Shown: positions 36,530 to 45,666 of the stretch, piece by piece
How positions within the stretch are numbered: position 1 is the first letter of the stretch
Layout of the letters: each line of letters opens with the position of its first letter
Assembly: GCF_000739935.1 (NCBI RefSeq)
Contig: NZ_BBJU01000010.1
Location: 1 to 64,000 of the forward strand
Reading direction: 5' to 3'
DNA: 64,000 bases
Source: Agrobacterium rubi TR3 = NBRC 13261
Lineage (GTDB): Bacteria > Pseudomonadota > Alphaproteobacteria > Rhizobiales > Rhizobiaceae
The notes under the pieces: model-generated
Seen by the model: the letters and a program-made list of their open reading frames with translations, nothing else
The model's database searches: none
Told to the model about the DNA's origin: nothing
Made by a program: the position numbers and the translations under genes

Positions 36530-37690
36530 TCAGCCTCCCTTGACCGAGCCCGTCAGCAGCCCGCGCACAAGGTAACGTTGGAGGGCAAAGAAAACGCAGA
36601 GCGGCACGATAATGGTGACGAAGGCCGATGCGGTGAGGATTTCCCAGTTGCCGCCGCGCGAGCCGAGCAGCGCATTCAGGGCACCCGTCAGCACCAGCTC
36701 GTCCTTCTGCGTGCCGAGGAACACCATGGCGACCAGAAGGTCGTTCCATGTCCACAGGAACTGGAAGATCGAGAAGGATGCGAGCGCCGGGAACGACAGC
36801 GGCAGGATGATCTTGACGAAGATTTCGAAATCGCTAGCGCCATCGACACGCGCGCTTTCGATGATCTCTTTGGGAAGACCGGCGATGTAGTTGCGTAGCA
36901 GATAGATGGCGAGCGGCAGGCCGAAGGCCGTATGCGCCAGCCAGATGCCCGCATAGGTCTTCGACGGCACGCCGAAGACGTTGCCGATCCAGTTATAAAG
37001 CTGCAACAGCGGAATGAGCGACATTTGCAGGGGCACGACGATGAGGCCAACGACCATGGCAATCATCAGCGAGCGACCGGTAAACTTCATCCACGACAAA
37101 GCATAGGCCGCAAAGGCTGCGATGAGGATCGGGATCACAGTGGCCGGAATGGCGACCGTCAGCGAGTTGACGAAGGACTGACCGATGCCCTCAGAGGTCA
37201 GCACCGTGCGATAATTGTCGAGCGTGAAGATGGGCGGCGTGGCCACGGCGAGATAGACGCGCTTGGCGCGCGAGCCTTCGAAGCTCGCATTCTTGCTGTA
37301 TTGATAGGTGCCGTCTTCGTTGATGACGAGGTTTTCGCCATCGCCCAAGTCAGCCGTTGTGCCAGCCTCGAAAGCAGCCGGTTCCTGCACGCGCACTCCG
37401 AAGGCCGAAATCTTGCCACCGGCACCATTTTCGAAGACGTTGCCAGCGATGACGAAGCGGTCGCCTTCTTGGCGTTGCGTGGCGGGATCGGCAAGACGCG
37501 ACGCCTGCGTCTGGCTGGAACTGGAGAATGCCGTCCACCAGCCGGAAACCACGAGCTGGTCTTTATCTCGCAGCGAGCTGACGAGAATGCCGAGTGTCGG
37601 CAAAAGCCACAGCAGCACGACAAAGAGAACGCTGATATGGACGATGAGGCGTGGCAGGCCGACGCGGCGAATGCGGGTTGCGATGCTCAT
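36530..37690 (-). CDS. aglG: Alpha-glucoside ABC transporter permease
   Basis: This is a 386-residue inner-membrane permease of the MalG family. After the first helix (about residues 15-36) there is an unusually long extracytoplasmic segment (about residues 45-160), before the remaining five helices. The EAA loop is ESARVDGASDFEIFVKIILPLSFPALASF near residue 290. It forms the channel with AglF, whose stop codon lies one base upstream of this start. The large loop may contact the binding protein AglE, by analogy with the MalF P2 loop. Confidence 0.92.
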   Translation of the reverse strand: MSIATRIRRVGLPRLIVHISVLFVVLLWLLPTLGILVSSLRDKDQLVVSGWWTAFSSSSQTQASRLADPATQRQEGDRFVIAGNVFENGAGGKISAFGVRVQEPAAFEAGTTADLGDGENLVINEDGTYQYSKNASFEGSRAKRVYLAVATPPIFTLDNYRTVLTSEGIGQSFVNSLTVAIPATVIPILIAAFAAYALSWMKFTGRSLMIAMVVGLIVVPLQMSLIPLLQLYNWIGNVFGVPSKTYAGIWLAHTAFGLPLAIYLLRNYIAGLPKEIIESARVDGASDFEIFVKIILPLSFPALASFSIFQFLWTWNDLLVAMVFLGTQKDELVLTGALNALLGSRGGNWEILTASAFVTIIVPLCVFFALQRYLVRGLLTGSVKGG

Positions 37691-37691
37691 A

Positions 37692-38705
37692 TCAGCGGCC
37701 CTCCATTTCGCTGTTGGCCTGACGGATGTTCCAGATCATGATCGGCGTGACCGCTGCCATGATGACGAGAGCGATGACGGCGCTTCGTCCGCTATCGCCG
37801 CCGCCACGGAACATCCAGTCGAACATGAGGTTGGCGAGAACCATGGTGTTCCATTGCCCGTTGGTCATGGTCAGAACGATATCGAAGACCTTGAGAACGA
37901 GAATGGTGATGGTCGTCCAGACCACGGCGATGGTGCCCCATATCTGCGGCACGAGGATTTTCCAGAAGATTTGCCATCCATTGGCGCCATCGATGACAGC
38001 CGCCTCGACGGTTTCCTCCGGGATGCCGCGCAGGGCCGCTGACAGGATGACCATGGCAAAGCCGGTCTGGATCCAGATGAGGATGACCATCAGAAAGAAG
38101 TTGTTCCAGAAGGGCATGGAAATCCACACCTCCGGGTTACCGCCGAAATATTCGACGATGGCGTTGAGAAGGCCGATCTGAACTTGCCCCTCGCCGCGAT
38201 ATTCATAGATGAACTTCCAGATGACCGATGCGCCGACGAAGGAAATGGCCATCGGCATAAAGACGATGGACTTGGCAATGTTGCCCCACCAGATGCGGTC
38301 GGTCATGACGGCGATGACGAGGCCGAAGAATGTGCAGGCGGCGGGCACGACGGCGAGCCAGAGTATGTTGTTGAAAATCGACTGTCGGAAACCGGCATCG
38401 AAAAACGCCCAGCGGTAGTTTGCGAGGCCAACGAAGTTATCGCCGGTTCTGTCATGGAAGGACAGGATGAAGGTCGCGATGACGGGATAGACAAGATAGA
38501 CGGTCAGCAACAGCAAGGCCGGACCAACGAAGAGCCATGGCCGAACGGCTGCCCGCCGGTTCAGGTTGCGGGAGGCGTGAATGACGTCGCCATCCTTCAG
38601 CGGGAAGATGAGTTGCAGCGCCTTGTCCGAAAGCCAGTAATAGGCGGCGCAGGCGAAGACGCCGACGATCATCACGCCGAGCGCCGAAACGATCTGGGTA
38701 ATCAT
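37692..38705 (-). CDS. aglF: Alpha-glucoside ABC transporter permease
   Basis: This is a 337-residue inner-membrane permease of the MalF/UgpA type. An N-terminal helix (about residues 4-26) precedes the main six-helix core. The EAA loop (EAAVIDGANGWQIFWKILVPQIWGTIAVV) is near residue 235. It is adjacent to aglG (gap 1 base) and lies downstream of aglE, after a spacer containing a strong hairpin that may set lower permease than binding-protein levels. Confidence 0.92.
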   Translation of the reverse strand: MITQIVSALGVMIVGVFACAAYYWLSDKALQLIFPLKDGDVIHASRNLNRRAAVRPWLFVGPALLLLTVYLVYPVIATFILSFHDRTGDNFVGLANYRWAFFDAGFRQSIFNNILWLAVVPAACTFFGLVIAVMTDRIWWGNIAKSIVFMPMAISFVGASVIWKFIYEYRGEGQVQIGLLNAIVEYFGGNPEVWISMPFWNNFFLMVILIWIQTGFAMVILSAALRGIPEETVEAAVIDGANGWQIFWKILVPQIWGTIAVVWTTITILVLKVFDIVLTMTNGQWNTMVLANLMFDWMFRGGGDSGRSAVIALVIMAAVTPIMIWNIRQANSEMEGR

Positions 38706-38776
38706 GTTCCCTCCCCGTTATTCCGTCTGTGCCTGAAGACGCGCAATGGCCGCCACGCAGGCACCTGCAAAGAACG

Positions 38777-38804
38777 GCCCGGCAATGGCTTCCCACTGCC
38801 GGGC
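38777..38804 (-). terminator. Intercistronic hairpin between aglE and aglF
   Basis: GCCCGGCA and TGCCGGGC form a perfect 8-bp stem with a 12-base loop just after the aglE stop. There is no T-run, so it is more likely an mRNA-end protector or partial terminator than a full stop. Confidence 0.6.
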
Positions 38805-38815
38805 GGAGCATCTGC

Positions 38816-40177
38816 TTATTTCAGGCCGTCCCAGGCCTTTTGAATGTCGTCGCCCACCTGCTGCGCAGACTTGCCGCCGACGAAATCGACCATCCCGGTC
38901 CAGAAGGCGCCAGCACCGATCTTGCCGGGCATCAGGTCGGAACCGTCGAAGCCGAAGCTGGTCGCGCCGGTCAGAATTTGTCCCTGACGCTTGGTCTGCT
39001 CGCTGGCATAGGTATCGAGGTTGACGTTCTTGTAGGGTGTCAGGAAGCCGGATTGTGCCATCCAGACTTCATGGGCAATCGGCGTCTTCAGGAACTCGAC
39101 GAAGGCGCGCGCGGCCTTGGAATCCTTGGTGATCGTGAACAATGTTCCCGCACCCAGAACCGGCTTTCCAAGCTCAGGCTTGGACGCAAATGTCGGCATG
39201 TAAAAGAAATCCACATCCGTTCCGACCTTCGTACCCTCGGGGAAGAAGGATGGAATGAACGAGGCCTGACGGTGCAGGTAGCATTTCGGCGGAATATCGA
39301 AGAGGCCCTTGGGACTATCGCGGAAGTCGGTGGAGGCCACCGCTGCAGCACCGCCGCTGACATATTTGTCGTTCTTGGCAAACTTGCCGAATTCCTCGAT
39401 GGCAGCAACGACACGTGGGTCGTTGAACTTCACCTCATTCGTCGTCCACTTCAGATAGACATCCAGCGGCTGGGTGCGCAGCATGAAGTCTTCGACCCAG
39501 TCGGTGCCCGGCCAGCCCGTTGCGCCACCGGAACCGAGACCGATGCACCAAGGCGTGCCGCCGTCTTTCACGATCTGATCGCTGAGCTTGACGAGGTCTT
39601 CGACGCTTTCTGGAACCTTGTAGCCAGCTTCCTCGAAGTTTTCAGGCACATACCAGACCAGCGACTTCACGTCAGCCTTAAACGGGAAGGCGAAATAGGC
39701 CTTCTGGCCATCCTTGCCTGGGTACATGCCCAGATCAACCCAGGACTGGCCTGCACCGTAATTATCTTTCACCCAATTCGCCGTCTCATCGCCCAGCGGC
39801 GTCAGCAGACCCTTGGCGGCGAGGTCGGCCAGAAGGCCCGGCTGCGGCAGGATCGCGACATTGGGAGGAGAGCCGGCCTGCGTATCGATGACGATCTGCT
39901 GCTCGTAGTTTTCAGAGGAGGAGTAGCGGACGTTGACGCCGGTCGCTTCGCCGAAATAGGCCAGGACCGACTGGAACAGCGCCTCGTCTTCACCACGCCA
40001 TGGTCCGAAGATCGTCAGCGTTTCGCCCTTCAAGCTGGCATTGGCAGCCTTGTAGTCTTCGTAGCTTTTCCAGTTGAACTTGGCGTCTTCGCCGGGCTTG
40101 AATTTGAGCTCCGCCGCAAAGGCCGCTCCCGACAGAAATGTGGCGATGGCCACGGTCGTCCAGAAAGTCTTTTTCAT
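38816..40177 (-). CDS. aglE: Periplasmic alpha-glucoside-binding protein
   Basis: This 453-residue extracellular solute-binding protein of family 1 has a Sec signal peptide (MKKTFWTTVAIATFLSGAAFA-AE). The mature part contains typical sugar-binding phrases: ETLTIFGPWRGEDEALFQSVLAYFGEATG near residue 55 and WCIGLGSGGATGWPGTDWVEDF near 210. GGAGG precedes the ATG at 40177. It is the first gene of aglEFGAK, divergent from aglR, with a CAAAGCGCTTTG palindrome 50 bases upstream. In Sinorhizobium this system imports sucrose, maltose and trehalose. Confidence 0.93.
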   Translation of the reverse strand: MKKTFWTTVAIATFLSGAAFAAELKFKPGEDAKFNWKSYEDYKAANASLKGETLTIFGPWRGEDEALFQSVLAYFGEATGVNVRYSSSENYEQQIVIDTQAGSPPNVAILPQPGLLADLAAKGLLTPLGDETANWVKDNYGAGQSWVDLGMYPGKDGQKAYFAFPFKADVKSLVWYVPENFEEAGYKVPESVEDLVKLSDQIVKDGGTPWCIGLGSGGATGWPGTDWVEDFMLRTQPLDVYLKWTTNEVKFNDPRVVAAIEEFGKFAKNDKYVSGGAAAVASTDFRDSPKGLFDIPPKCYLHRQASFIPSFFPEGTKVGTDVDFFYMPTFASKPELGKPVLGAGTLFTITKDSKAARAFVEFLKTPIAHEVWMAQSGFLTPYKNVNLDTYASEQTKRQGQILTGATSFGFDGSDLMPGKIGAGAFWTGMVDFVGGKSAQQVGDDIQKAWDGLK

Positions 40178-40226
40178 GTGATTTTCCTCCCATCACATTG
40201 TCAGGCTATCACCCGCAAAAAATCTT

Positions 40227-40238
40227 CAAAGCGCTTTG
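40227..40238. promoter_or_regulatory. Putative AglR operator 1
   Basis: CAAAGCGCTTTG is a perfect 12-bp palindrome with the central CG typical of LacI-family operators. It lies 50 bases upstream of the aglE start. Confidence 0.6.
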
Positions 40239-40388
40239 GCTGCCTATTCATCTCACTGAGATGGAACATGAGTCAAGACCTCCGCGCAACTATGACGGCT
40301 TATGCTCGTCTCCTGCAGTGCAATAAAATGATTGTGCGGCAGAAAATATCACTTTCCAATTGTGACCATCCATAAGAATTGCTAATCT

Positions 40389-40402
40389 CCAAAGCGGTTT
40401 GG
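40389..40402. promoter_or_regulatory. Putative AglR operator 2
   Basis: CCAAAGCGGTTTGG has perfect 5-bp arms and shares CAAAGCG-TTTG with operator 1. It lies 61 bases upstream of the aglR start, suggesting autoregulation. Confidence 0.55.
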
Positions 40403-40462
40403 GAACTCCCTTGGCGAATAATGGTTCCATGGGTGGAGAGTGAAAAAGGAGGGCTGCGCACC

Positions 40463-41485
40463 ATGAACCTGAAGCAATTGTCGCAGCTGCTCGGCATTTC
40501 CCAGACCACCATCAGCCGTGCGCTCAATGGTTATCCCGAGGTCAACGCCGAGACACGGCGCAGGATCATTGAAGCCGCACAGAAAACCGGTTACAGACCC
40601 AATGCCGCAGCCCAGCGCTTGGCAACCGGCAAGATGGGTTCCATCGGCCTGGTCATGCCGACCGGGCCGGAGCATCAATCCGACGTGCATTTCGGTGAGT
40701 TTCTGAGTGGGCTGGGAGAGGCATCCGCCCGCAACGGCTTCCACCTCGTCATCATGCCCACCGATCCGGCAGATGAGGAAGAGGCATTGCGGGAGCTTGC
40801 CGCAAGCGGCAGCGTCGATGGCATCTATCTCGCCTATATGAAGAAGAACGATCCACGCATCGCGATGATGCAGAACCTGTCGATCCCTTTTATGGTGCAT
40901 GGCCGCTCCTGGGGTGTGGAGACGGATTATCCCTATCTCGACGTCGACAATGAGACGGCGTTTCGCGATGCGACCTCGCTTCTCCTGCAACTCGGCCACC
41001 GCAACATCGCGCTGCTGAATGGGCCCGAAGGCTACGACTTCACCTTTCGACGTCAGCGCGGCGTGGCGGCGGCGCTTGGCGAACATGGCGGTGAGCTGAA
41101 CCCTGACAATGTCAGCCACAGTTTCATGAGCGATGAGGCCGGTTATGTGAAGATGGAGGCGCTGCTGTCGCGCACAGATCGGCCCACCGCCGTCATCTGT
41201 GCCTCAACGGCTCTGGCACTAGGCGCCGTGCGGGCACTCAATCAACGGGGCTTGAAACCCGGCAGAGACATATCGATCATCGCCCATGACGACGTGTTGC
41301 CGCTGCTGAAACCCGTCAATTTCTCCGTGCCGCTGACCACCACCCGATCATCCTTGCGGGCGGCAGGCGCGCGGATTGCCGAGCGGCTGATCGGCCAGAT
41401 CAAGAGCGGCGAAAAGGACAGCCTTCAGGAGTTGTGGAAGGCAGAGCTCGTGGTGCGCGGATCGACGGGCCCGGCACAAAACTGA
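40463..41485 (+). CDS. aglR: LacI-family repressor of the alpha-glucoside operon
   Basis: The 340-residue regulator starts MNLKQLSQLLGISQTTISRALNGYPEV, a classic LacI helix-turn-helix plus hinge. A ribose-binding-protein-like effector domain follows to the C-terminus. AAGGAGG lies 10 bases before the ATG at 40463; the upstream in-frame Mets have no site. It is divergent from aglE. Two similar palindromes in the spacer are the likely operators. In Sinorhizobium AglR controls aglEFGAK; repression relieved by the sugar is expected. Confidence 0.9.
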   Translation: MNLKQLSQLLGISQTTISRALNGYPEVNAETRRRIIEAAQKTGYRPNAAAQRLATGKMGSIGLVMPTGPEHQSDVHFGEFLSGLGEASARNGFHLVIMPTDPADEEEALRELAASGSVDGIYLAYMKKNDPRIAMMQNLSIPFMVHGRSWGVETDYPYLDVDNETAFRDATSLLLQLGHRNIALLNGPEGYDFTFRRQRGVAAALGEHGGELNPDNVSHSFMSDEAGYVKMEALLSRTDRPTAVICASTALALGAVRALNQRGLKPGRDISIIAHDDVLPLLKPVNFSVPLTTTRSSLRAAGARIAERLIGQIKSGEKDSLQELWKAELVVRGSTGPAQN

Positions 41486-41500
41486 GTCCGCTCCCTATGG

Positions 41501-42400
41501 TCAGAATGTCGGTGCGGGTTTTCCAAGCGCGCGGTGTGCGGCAATGACCGTATTGGCCATCAGCATCGCAATCGTCATCGGCCCGACACCACCCGGAACG
41601 GGTGTGATGGCTGCGGCGACAGTGCTCGCCTCATCATAGGCGACGTCTCCCACCAGCCGTGATTTGCCCTCGCCCTTTTCGGGTGCGGGAATACGGTTGA
41701 TGCCGACATCGATAACCGTCGCACCTGGCTTGATCCAGTCAGCCTTGACCATCTGCGGACGGCCAACAGCGGCAACCAGAATATCGGCGTTGCGGCAAAC
41801 GTCCGCCAAATCCTTTGTGCGCGAATGGGCCATCGTCACGGTCGCATTGGCGTTGAGCAGCAATTGCCCCATCGGCTTGCCGAACAGGTTGGAACGACCG
41901 ACGACCACAGCGGTGAGGCCGGAAAGATCGTCGCCGTGAACGCTGCGGACCAGAAGCATGGAGCCCGCTGGCGTGCAGGAAATCAGTCCCGTTGCCATAT
42001 CGCCGGTCGCGAGCTTGCCAGCATTGACGAAGCTCAACCCATCCACATCCTTTTCAGGCAGAATGGACTGGATGACGGGGTCGGCATCAAGATGTTTCGG
42101 CAGCGGCAATTGCACCAGAATACCGTGGATGGACGCATCCGCATTCAAGGTAGCGACCAGCGCTTCAAGTTCAGCCTGCGTGGTGTCTTCGGCCAGCGTA
42201 TGCTGGACGGAATTGAAGCCGCATTCCTTGGCCGTCTTGCTCTTGGAGTTAACATAGGCATGGCTGGCCGGGTCGTTGCCGACGATCACAACGGCAAGTC
42301 CGGGTTTGACGCCCGTCTGTTGTTCCAGACGTTCCGCCGCCTCGCGAACGGTTGCCGTAACAGATGCCGCCTTCGCCTTGCCGTCGATTACCACTGCCAT
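41501..42400 (-). CDS. folD: Methylene-THF dehydrogenase / methenyl-THF cyclohydrolase
   Basis: This 299-residue bifunctional cytosolic enzyme interconverts 5,10-methylene-, 5,10-methenyl- and 10-formyl-tetrahydrofolate. [14 protein letters not shown] (about residues 48-61) contains the catalytic Lys. [17 protein letters not shown] (about 97-113) and [18 protein letters not shown] (about 269-286) are FolD signatures. GGAGG precedes the ATG. It is convergent with aglR, only 15 bases apart, with no obvious terminator between them. Confidence 0.97.
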   Translation of the reverse strand: MAVVIDGKAKAASVTATVREAAERLEQQTGVKPGLAVVIVGNDPASHAYVNSKSKTAKECGFNSVQHTLAEDTTQAELEALVATLNADASIHGILVQLPLPKHLDADPVIQSILPEKDVDGLSFVNAGKLATGDMATGLISCTPAGSMLLVRSVHGDDLSGLTAVVVGRSNLFGKPMGQLLLNANATVTMAHSRTKDLADVCRNADILVAAVGRPQMVKADWIKPGATVIDVGINRIPAPEKGEGKSRLVGDVAYDEASTVAAAITPVPGGVGPMTIAMLMANTVIAAHRALGKPAPTF

Positions 42401-42482
42401 ATGCCTGCCTCCTGGAAACGAGATATCTATCTAGCGTCCTAGTGGCGTCGGGCATAGTGCATTTTGATGGAAAAACGGCGTT

Positions 42483-44291
42483 TCAGGCCTGATTGCTCTT
42501 GTCGTCCTGACGGGCGGCATGTTCGGACAATTGCTCGCGCAATATCACCAGCTCCTGTCGCAGGGCGCGCAACTCTTCGGTTTCCGCCTGCGCATGGTGC
42601 GCTTTTCCGGCAAGGGCGGCAGCCAGCAAGGGCGGCAGCTTGAAGGTTGGAACGTCGCGCTGTTCATTGGCGACATGGACGGCATTGGTCAACAGAACCT
42701 GGCGAACACGCTGATCGAGCGGAACATCATTGGCGGGCTCGTCATGCACAGGTTCAAGCTCGGCTTCGGTCTCTACCGCTGTTTCGGCCTGCGCTGCGAT
42801 GTCGGCCGACTCTGCCACATCCTGTGATATCTCAGCTTGTTCTTCTGCAGTCTCCAGATCATCGAAGATGCCTGGCTCTATCTCAACAGCTTCAATCACT
42901 GGCGGCTGCTCCGGCGTGACATCAACCACAGGCACCTCGGGCTCCGGCGTCTGAAGAAGGCCATGCTCCTCTTCGCTTTCCGACCGTCTGAAGCTCAAAA
43001 CGAAGAGAGACAACAACAGGCCAGCCGCCGCACCGGCCAGCGCCATGGCCATTGCGGTAAAGGCATCATAGTTGGCGACCCCGGCTTCAGCCTCTTTTAT
43101 CAGCTTCGCACTGACGCGCGGCTTGGCCGAGAACGTGCCTGCGGCTTCGCTGGATAGAACATAGTCGGTTCGCGCCTTCTCGAGCGCAGTTTCCAGCCGC
43201 GCCAAATCCGCTGGCGCCTGCCCCATGGCCTGCAACTGGCTGTCGAGCTCTGCGCGGCCACTGGCTTGCGAGTCCAGCGCAGCCGTAACCGTCGCCTGCT
43301 CCCGCTTCAAAGTCTCCAGCACACGGCGCATGGTCGGCATCGCGGCGGCGCGTGCTGCGTCCAATGTTGTTTGTGCTGCAATTGTTTTGGGGTGTTTCGG
43401 GCCGTAATCGACGCTGATCTCCGCGAGCGCGAGCTTTGCCGTGGCATAGCTGTCGCGGATGGGCTCGAGCGGTGCGAAGATGCTGAGCGGTGGCAGCGTT
43501 CTGTTCAGGACATCATCGACCTTCATCGCGGAGGCGGTGGAGATGGCGTCTGCCAGTTCCGTGCTTTTGCCATGCAAGTCGGCGGCGAGTGCGTCGTCTT
43601 CACGCAGTTTCTGCTGCAAGCTCTGTATGCGCGAGACCGCGTCATTGCCATGGCGCATCTGGAAACCGGTCAGCGCCGCTTCGGCACTGTCGAGCGCCGC
43701 ACGCGCCTTCTCGACGGCCTGAAGCTCGGGCGCCTGCTGTTCGACGCCGATCTGCTTGATGACGAGTGTCGCCATATGGTCGGTAATCTCTTGGGCGGCC
43801 TGGGGTGTCGCCGCGGTCACCGCAACGTCGATTTCTCCATCTGATGGCGCAGAGGAGATGGTGACGGCATCTTTCAGGGCCGTTTCGGTTGCGCCGACCA
43901 GCGCCTCGCCGCTCTTGCCGCCGCTGAGGAGGTCGAGCAGAACGGACAGATGCCCCTGTGTTTCAACGCCAGTCAAATCCTGTGGCTGAAGCTTCAGCTC
44001 GGAGACTGTCAACCCCAGCGAGATCGGCGACATCAGGTTGTCGCGTACCTGCGCTGCGATGTGCTGGACGCTGGCCGCGTTGGCGCGCGGGTCTGAAACC
44101 TTCACGCTTGCTTGCGAGACATAGCCCTTCAGGCCGGGGTCAAGCAGCAGTCCGGGTAGAAAAAAACCGCCTGTGGTCAAAGACACAACGACGCCAGCCG
44201 ACAGGAGATGGCGGCGCCACGACGACGTAACGCCGCGTGCGGGCAGTTCATCGCCTTTCGGCGAAACATGTCTGTCGTTCTCAAAAACCAT
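42483..44291 (-). CDS. Wzz/GumC-like membrane protein without kinase domain
   Basis: This is a 602-residue protein with two membrane segments (about residues 28-50 and 395-420) flanking a large periplasmic domain with long coiled-coil stretches. This is the layout of polysaccharide co-polymerases. A Wzz-like N-terminal segment (KGYVSQASVKVSDPRANAASVQHIAAQVRDNLMS) follows helix 1. A DYGPKHPKTIAAQTTLDAAR segment near residue 280 is typical of GNVR-type ExoP/GumC proteins. The usual C-terminal tyrosine autokinase with Walker motifs is missing. Instead there is an acidic disordered tail (about 430-530) and a final short coiled coil (about 565-600). It is divergent from flgB. No polysaccharide genes are adjacent, so its partner is unknown. 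Confidence 0.7.
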   Translation of the reverse strand: MVFENDRHVSPKGDELPARGVTSSWRRHLLSAGVVVSLTTGGFFLPGLLLDPGLKGYVSQASVKVSDPRANAASVQHIAAQVRDNLMSPISLGLTVSELKLQPQDLTGVETQGHLSVLLDLLSGGKSGEALVGATETALKDAVTISSAPSDGEIDVAVTAATPQAAQEITDHMATLVIKQIGVEQQAPELQAVEKARAALDSAEAALTGFQMRHGNDAVSRIQSLQQKLREDDALAADLHGKSTELADAISTASAMKVDDVLNRTLPPLSIFAPLEPIRDSYATAKLALAEISVDYGPKHPKTIAAQTTLDAARAAAMPTMRRVLETLKREQATVTAALDSQASGRAELDSQLQAMGQAPADLARLETALEKARTDYVLSSEAAGTFSAKPRVSAKLIKEAEAGVANYDAFTAMAMALAGAAAGLLLSLFVLSFRRSESEEEHGLLQTPEPEVPVVDVTPEQPPVIEAVEIEPGIFDDLETAEEQAEISQDVAESADIAAQAETAVETEAELEPVHDEPANDVPLDQRVRQVLLTNAVHVANEQRDVPTFKLPPLLAAALAGKAHHAQAETEELRALRQELVILREQLSEHAARQDDKSNQA

Positions 44292-44493
44292 CGCAAACCC
44301 ATAGGGTTAGATCACATTCCACGGTCGGAAATATAAACGAAGTCTAAACCGACAAGGCAAACAAATGGTTAATGACGCCTGCTCAACCGCGCCCTGACCC
44401 GGCTCTGGCCCCTGCCGCACAAAGCCATCGTCCGTAAGTCCCGCGCAAGATTGTGGACCTAAACCGGGTTCAAGTTAAACACGGAGAATTGTC

Positions 44494-44883
44494 ATGCAGC
44501 CGATTCAGCTGTTTGCGTTGGCATCCCGGCAGGCCGAATGGCTTTCTGTCCGTCAAGAAGTCGTCGCCACCAACATTGCCAATGCCAATACACCAAAGTT
44601 CCAGGCGAAGGACGTCGTGTCCTTCGATTCCGAACTGCAGTCGGCTGGCATGCAGATGGCCCGCACGAACCCGGCCCATATGGAGCTGGCGATGGCAGGC
44701 GGCGGCAAGATCGCGATGCAGAATGCAGAACTGGCCAACGAAATCGGCATTCAGGAATCCGGCAACACAGTGTCGCTTTCCAAGGAAATGGCAAAGACAG
44801 GCGAGATCAAGGGGCAGTTCGAACTGAACGCGCAACTCGTTCGCTCTTTTCACAACATGATGTTGACAGCGGTGGGCAAGTAA
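44494..44883 (+). CDS. flgB: Flagellar proximal rod protein FlgB
   Basis: The 129-residue rod subunit has the N-terminal rod/hook family motif [22 protein letters not shown] (about residues 20-41) and a C-terminal helix ending [13 protein letters not shown]. It is secreted by the flagellar type III system and forms the rod base. It is the first gene of flgB-flgC-fliE-flgG-flgA-flgI-motE-flgH-fliL-fliP. The 202-bp upstream spacer, shared with the divergent Wzz-like gene, contains the inverted pair GTCGG/CCGAC around 44323-44355. A recognisable flagellar promoter was not identified. Confidence 0.95.
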   Translation: MQPIQLFALASRQAEWLSVRQEVVATNIANANTPKFQAKDVVSFDSELQSAGMQMARTNPAHMELAMAGGGKIAMQNAELANEIGIQESGNTVSLSKEMAKTGEIKGQFELNAQLVRSFHNMMLTAVGK

Positions 44884-44884
44884 C

Positions 44885-45301
44885 ATGGACCCTTTAAAGT
44901 CCTCGATGAAAATTGCAGGAAGCGGGATGGAGGCTCAAGCCACCCGTCTGCGGATCGTCTCTGAAAATATCGCGAACTCACGCACAACAGGCGACACGCC
45001 AGGTGCTGACCCCTATCGCCGCAAGACGATTACGTTTGCAAACGAGATGGATCGCGCCTCGCAGACAAATCTCGTCGGTGTCAAGAAACTCGGCGTCGAC
45101 CGTTCCGACTTCACGCAGGAATACGATCCCGACAGCCCGGCTGCCGACGCCAAAGGCATGGTGAAGCTTCCGAACGTCAACATGCTCATCGAGATGGCCG
45201 ACCTTCGCGAAGCCAACCGCGGTTACGACGCCAACCTGCAAGTTATCAAACAGACACGCGACATGGTTGCCTCAACCATAGACTTATTGAAAGGTCAGTG
45301 A
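44885..45301 (+). CDS. flgC: Flagellar proximal rod protein FlgC
   Basis: The 138-residue rod subunit carries the conserved N-terminal motif [18 protein letters not shown] (about residues 18-35) and the C-terminal [26 protein letters not shown] (about 98-123) typical of FlgC. It begins one base after the flgB stop and its TGA overlaps the fliE ATG by one base, pointing to translational coupling in the rod operon. Confidence 0.96.
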   Translation: MDPLKSSMKIAGSGMEAQATRLRIVSENIANSRTTGDTPGADPYRRKTITFANEMDRASQTNLVGVKKLGVDRSDFTQEYDPDSPAADAKGMVKLPNVNMLIEMADLREANRGYDANLQVIKQTRDMVASTIDLLKGQ

Positions 45302-45648
45302 TGATCGACGCCATTAGCAGCCTGAAATCATTGACCAGTTCCTCGACGCTCGACGGCGTCAAGGACGTCACCTCCAGCCTGACATCGCTTGCAGGAAGCG
45401 CCGTATCGACGGCCGCAACGGCAGCCAGCGGCCCCACCTTCGGCAGCGTGCTGGGCAGCGTCGCATCGGACGCAGTGGAATCCTTGAAAAAGGGTGAAGC
45501 CATGTCTTTCGCGGGCATTCAGGGCAAGGCCAACACGCGTGAAGTCGTCGATGCCGTCATGCAGGCCGACCAGACACTCAAGACCGCCGTGGCTCTGCGC
45601 GACAAGATCGTCTCGGCCTATCTCGACATCGTGAAAATGCAGATCTGA
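45301..45648 (+). CDS. fliE: Flagellar MS-ring/rod junction protein FliE
   Basis: This 115-residue protein links the MS-ring to the rod. The N-terminus is Ser/Ala-rich. The conserved C-terminal region (REVVDAVMQADQTLKTAVALRDKIVSAYLDIVKMQI) matches FliE. The ATG at 45301 is favoured over the GTG just upstream because AAAGG lies 6-7 bases away. It overlaps the flgC stop by one base. Confidence 0.93.
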   Translation: MIDAISSLKSLTSSSTLDGVKDVTSSLTSLAGSAVSTAATAASGPTFGSVLGSVASDAVESLKKGEAMSFAGIQGKANTREVVDAVMQADQTLKTAVALRDKIVSAYLDIVKMQI

Positions 45649-45666
45649 CGCTTAAGGACATAAAAG

